Source: CAIOHW01 sp046317855 (GTDB lineage: Bacteria > Bdellovibrionota > UBA1018). From it: a DNA stretch of 16,498 nt. Of this stretch, positions 14,027 to 16,498 are shown one piece after another. The position numbers and the translations under genes were made by a program. How positions within the stretch are numbered: the first letter of the stretch is position 1; each line of letters begins with the position of its first letter. The notes beneath the pieces were generated by a model. It was not told the origin of the DNA, did not search any database, and saw only the letters and a program-made list of their open reading frames with translations. The stretch spans positions 1-16,498 of the forward strand of contig JBKCVM010000027.1 in NCBI GenBank assembly GCA_046317855.1, in the 5' to 3' direction.

Positions 14027-14966
14027 AGTTTCTTCGAGCCATCTCTGGTTTGATTCTTGAGAGCGCCGAGCCCTGAACTCTGAGTCGGTAGGCATCATCA
14101 CTCTCCATTTCAAGTTGCTGCCAAGTGGCGCTGTAGCGCGAGTTTCCCTGTGGAAGTTCCGGATCTGGTAGGTTTTTTTCCGGTTTTCGATTGAAAGGGC
14201 AAGAGTCTTGGCAAAGGTCGCAGCCCGCAACCCAGTTTCCTATCGCTCGTTTTTGTTCAGCACTCAGGTCGAGGTGTCCTCTTTTTTCCAGGGTCCAATA
14301 GGAGATGCAGTTTCTTGAATCGAGCCAGCCGGGACTTACGATGGCTCCAGTGGGGCAGCTTTTTAGGCAAGCAGTGCACCTCCCGCAATAGTCGGGATGC
14401 TTCTGAATTCCGACTCCGAGGTTTTGGTTTAAAAAGGCCACACCAATAAAGAAGCGGCTGCCCCATTGCGGGTGGATTAAGAGAGTGTTTTTTCCGATCC
14501 AGCCAAGTCCGGAGAGCGAGGCCCAAGTCCGCTCAAGAACCGCACTGGTATCGATACAGATTTTCCACTTCAGTTCAGAGAATTGCGAGTCTTGCTTGAC
14601 GGATTCGAGAGTGCGCAAAAGCAATTGTGAAATCCTGTCATGGTAATCCGGGCCGTCGAGGTAGCGCGCATAGCGGGGGCCCAGGGAGGGATCCGTGTGA
14701 CCGAGCGGGCTCTGGCGGTAAGGAAGGAGCACACAAAAGACCGATTTAAGACCAGAAAAAACGAGTTCCGGGTTCTTGCGGCGGTCGAGGCCGCGCACCA
14801 GGTAATTCATTTCTCCCGCAAATCCACGCTGTAGCCATTCTTCATAGCGCGCTGAGTGGCGGGCGTACTCTTCGCGAGCGAGAGCCCAGTCGACGCCGGC
14901 AGCCTCGGCAAAGCCCAGGCTCATGGCCTCCTGTTTGAGGCGTGCTAGTAGCCCTGCTCCTGCCAT
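13956..14966 (-). CDS. queG: Epoxyqueuosine reductase
   Basis: 336 residues. The cobalamin-binding N-terminal domain contains the catalytic Asp in IDTSAVLER (Asp139), then LSGLGWIGKNTLL. The ferredoxin-like part has CGRCTACLKSCP (Cys194, 197, 200, 204) and CDLCQDSCPFNR (Cys249, 252, 256), the two [4Fe-4S] clusters. It catalyses the last step of queuosine formation, reducing the epoxide of epoxyqueuosine at the tRNA wobble position 34. It is shorter than E. coli QueG (379) and ends soon after the second cluster, so most of the C-terminal HEAT-like part is missing. The ATG is inside the rhodanese gene (22-bp overlap) with a weak GGGA upstream; ATG 14924 is possible but would trim the first helix. 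The 3' end overlaps the convergent gene by 71 bases. Confidence 0.93.
   Translation of the reverse strand: MAGAGLLARLKQEAMSLGFAEAAGVDWALAREEYARHSARYEEWLQRGFAGEMNYLVRGLDRRKNPELVFSGLKSVFCVLLPYRQSPLGHTDPSLGPRYARYLDGPDYHDRISQLLLRTLESVKQDSQFSELKWKICIDTSAVLERTWASLSGLGWIGKNTLLIHPQWGSRFFIGVAFLNQNLGVGIQKHPDYCGRCTACLKSCPTGAIVSPGWLDSRNCISYWTLEKRGHLDLSAEQKRAIGNWVAGCDLCQDSCPFNRKPEKNLPDPELPQGNSRYSATWQQLEMESDDAYRLRVQGSALSRIKPEMARRNFKLARANCPPNQDLPKVDQDPRS
13973..13991. repeat. Inverted repeat in the overlap of two convergent genes
   Basis: TCTACC-TTT-GGTAGA (13975-13989) is a perfect stem of six pairs with three loop bases, extended to eight pairs by one G-T and one G-C pair. It lies in the shared coding end of queG and the exporter partner gene. 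There is no T-run on either side, so it is not a classical terminator, although a stem here could slow both converging polymerases. Confidence 0.4.
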
Positions 14967-15250
14967 TCGGAGATCCCGCCACGCAAAGAGCGTAACTTTT
15001 CAAAGCCGAGTTGTCGCAGCGCCACGAGAGCATGCATGCTTCGAACTCCGTGAGCGCAGTAGATCACGATCTCATCCTCTGGGTTGAGCTCGCGCGGGGC
15101 ACGAGCGATTACTTCACCCAATGGAATGAGCACGCATCCTTCAATGCGCGACTCCTCAAACTCTTCGGGTTGGCGGACGTCCAGTAGGACCAGTTTTTTT
15201 TTGTGATTGAGCTCTCGCTTGAGCTCTTGTGCTGTAATAAGCCAATCCAT
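14945..15250 (-). CDS. Single-domain rhodanese (sulfurtransferase)
   Basis: 101 residues, one rhodanese domain of GlpE/PspE size. LVLLDVRQPEEFEESRIEG (20-38) is the CH2A-type motif, and the active-site loop is CAHGVRS (65-71) with Cys65 as persulfide carrier, followed by RGGISEWQEQG. No signal peptide, so cytoplasmic. It starts one base after the rimO stop and overlaps queG by 22 bases, so the three form an operon. A role in delivering sulfur to the neighbouring methylthiotransferase is attractive but only inferred from position. Confidence 0.9.
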   Translation of the reverse strand: MDWLITAQELKRELNHKKKLVLLDVRQPEEFEESRIEGCVLIPLGEVIARAPRELNPEDEIVIYCAHGVRSMHALVALRQLGFEKLRSLRGGISEWQEQGY

Positions 15251-15251
15251 T

Positions 15252-16498
15252 TTAGTGCAGCGCCCGCCATTCGTTGAGCAGTCCCGGCATCGAAGTTGTA
15301 GCCAGGCCCGGTCGTTCCTCTGGAAGGCGCATTCTTTTGATCACACTGACGATGCGACCCACTAGATCGTGGGGCATGGCTTCTGTAATCTCGACTTCGA
15401 CGAGATCACCGGCCACCGGAGGATTTTTTTCAAATTCGGCTTCAAGTAATCCGTTTAGGCCTGAAATGTCGTTGATCAGGACATGGCCGTCGATTTCTTG
15501 TGCTTGTGAGGGGATTCGTCCTTGCAGCAGAAGTTCAGTCTCGTCACTCGTGCCTTCGATCATGAGCGGAAAACGGAGGCCGACTAGTCTTTCGTTGCGG
15601 CCGAGTGACTGTTTCTGGAGGATTTCAGTAAGGACCTTGGATCGGCGCCGCTTGACGTTGGGATGAATCTGGCCATCCATTTCGGCTGCTTTGGTGCCTT
15701 CTTCTTTAGAATAGCGAAAGACGCCCACATGATCGAGCCTGAGGCTCTCGATGTCTCTACAAAGCTCCTGAAACTCCTCTTCGGTTTCTCCAGGAAAACC
15801 CACAATGATCGAAGTCCGAAACACTACTCCGGGGATTTTTTGCCGAAGTTTGGCCACGAGGTCGAAGAGCTTAGCCTTGGTGAGCCGGCGGTTCATGGAC
15901 TTGAGCACCCTGTCGTTGGTGTGCTGGATGGGCATGTCGAGGTACTTCACGATCTTAGGTTCGCGGGCGATGATTTCTACGAGCTCGTCGGAGAATTGGT
16001 CTGGATACACGTAGTGCAAGCGGATCCATTCAATTCCATCGATCTTCGTGAGTTCAGGGAGGAGGGTTTCGAGACGTTCCTTGTACTTCCACTCCATCCC
16101 ATACTCGGTGAGGTCTTGTGCCACGAGGTTCAGTTCACGAACGCCGCGAGCCGCAAGCTGCTTTGCCTCTGCAACGAGGGACTCGACCGTGCGTGAGCGG
16201 ACATTGCCGCGAAGCTTGGGGATGATACAGAACGCGCAGCGCCGGTTGCAGCCTTCAGAAAGTTTGAGGTAGGCGGTGTGGAGGGGGCCCGTATGCATGC
16301 GCGGATCGCGCTCGGTGTGGATGAATGCTGGCTGGTCGATATAGGAGCGCTTGGGAAGCGGAGCGCCTTGTTCAAGAGCCTTTCCGTGAGTATCGAGTAG
16401 CTCGGTGATGCGATGATATTGGCCTGTGCCGATGAAAAGATCGACTTCAGGCATTTCATGTTCCAGTTCTTTTGAGTAACGCTGAGGAAGGCAGCCTG
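15252..16498 (-). CDS. rimO: Ribosomal protein S12 methylthiotransferase (5' end outside window)
   Basis: The frame runs off the right edge; about 414 residues are visible, and the N-terminal tip of the UPF0004 domain is missing. An internal Met at 16454 is not the start: upstream codons in frame read GCLPQRYSKELEHE, the typical RimO segment with an N-terminal cluster Cys. The radical-SAM motif CNRRCAFC (codons 16250 to 16227) binds the second [4Fe-4S] cluster, followed by RGNVRSR. VFRTSIIVGFPGETEEEF and FRYSKEEGTKAAEM are family marks separating it from MiaB. A TRAM domain near the C-terminus is followed by about 25 extra residues. RimO adds a methylthio group to an aspartate of S12. The rhodanese gene follows after one base. 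Confidence 0.93.
   Translation of the reverse strand, partial: GCLPQRYSKELEHEMPEVDLFIGTGQYHRITELLDTHGKALEQGAPLPKRSYIDQPAFIHTERDPRMHTGPLHTAYLKLSEGCNRRCAFCIIPKLRGNVRSRTVESLVAEAKQLAARGVRELNLVAQDLTEYGMEWKYKERLETLLPELTKIDGIEWIRLHYVYPDQFSDELVEIIAREPKIVKYLDMPIQHTNDRVLKSMNRRLTKAKLFDLVAKLRQKIPGVVFRTSIIVGFPGETEEEFQELCRDIESLRLDHVGVFRYSKEEGTKAAEMDGQIHPNVKRRRSKVLTEILQKQSLGRNERLVGLRFPLMIEGTSDETELLLQGRIPSQAQEIDGHVLINDISGLNGLLEAEFEKNPPVAGDLVEVEITEAMPHDLVGRIVSVIKRMRLPEERPGLATTSMPGLLNEWRALH

Noticed and set aside
16130..16459. Minus-strand frame inside rimO in another phase
   Set aside because: It is an out-of-frame shadow of rimO, whose own frame continues to the window edge with family motifs.

Overview
The window is a dense stretch of bacterial chromosome: 16 protein-coding genes, two of them cut by the window edges, and little intergenic space. 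It suggests a Gram-negative, diderm bacterium with LPS. The evidence is an LptF/LptG permease, a PilF/Tgl-type lipoprotein next to a RodZ-like protein, a polyprenyl-phosphate sugar transferase and exported proteins. Queuosine and S12-modification enzymes, AsnRS with a deltaproteobacterial feel, a split transketolase, a Pro/Ser-rich RodZ linker and a secreted zincin would fit Bdellovibrionota or a related former deltaproteobacterial lineage. That placement is an inference from gene style, not proven. I see no insertion sequences, phage genes, tRNA, rRNA or CRISPR.

Layout. (1) 1-2132, plus strand: the 3' end of a TrmA/RlmD-type RNA m5U methyltransferase, then a pilF/tgl-like TPR lipoprotein and a rodZ-like gene. 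The pilF-rodZ order is the one known from many proteobacteria. (2) 2133-2323: a gene-free gap between convergent genes, with two perfect DnaA boxes 21 bp apart, an AT-rich stretch and a third near-match box. This is the most unexpected element in the window. (3) 2324-4805, minus strand: sugar transferase followed by overlapping lptF/lptG (envelope). (4) 4871-8252, plus strand: pepA, asnS and trmL, packed with a 2-bp gap and a 1-bp overlap. (5) 8249-12018, minus strand: split transketolase (N then C subunit), a terminator, a secreted gluzincin-like metalloprotease, and a cyclic-nucleotide-binding protein. (6) 12078-14026, plus strand: a 14-TM DHA2-type drug exporter, coupled by ATGA to an unrecognised protein with a thioredoxin-like pattern. 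(7) 13956-16498, minus strand: rimO (5' end outside the window), a single-domain rhodanese and queG, which look like one operon.

Themes. Several genes act on translation: an RNA m5U methyltransferase, AsnRS, TrmL (tRNA wobble 2'-O-methylation), QueG (tRNA wobble queuosine) and RimO (ribosomal protein S12). Others act on the envelope: PilF-like, RodZ-like, LptF/G, sugar transferase and secreted protease. Most is conserved housekeeping. The points for a second look are the DnaA-box cluster, the uncharacterised zincin, the exporter partner protein, the rimO-rhodanese-queG grouping, and small inverted repeats at several gene starts.
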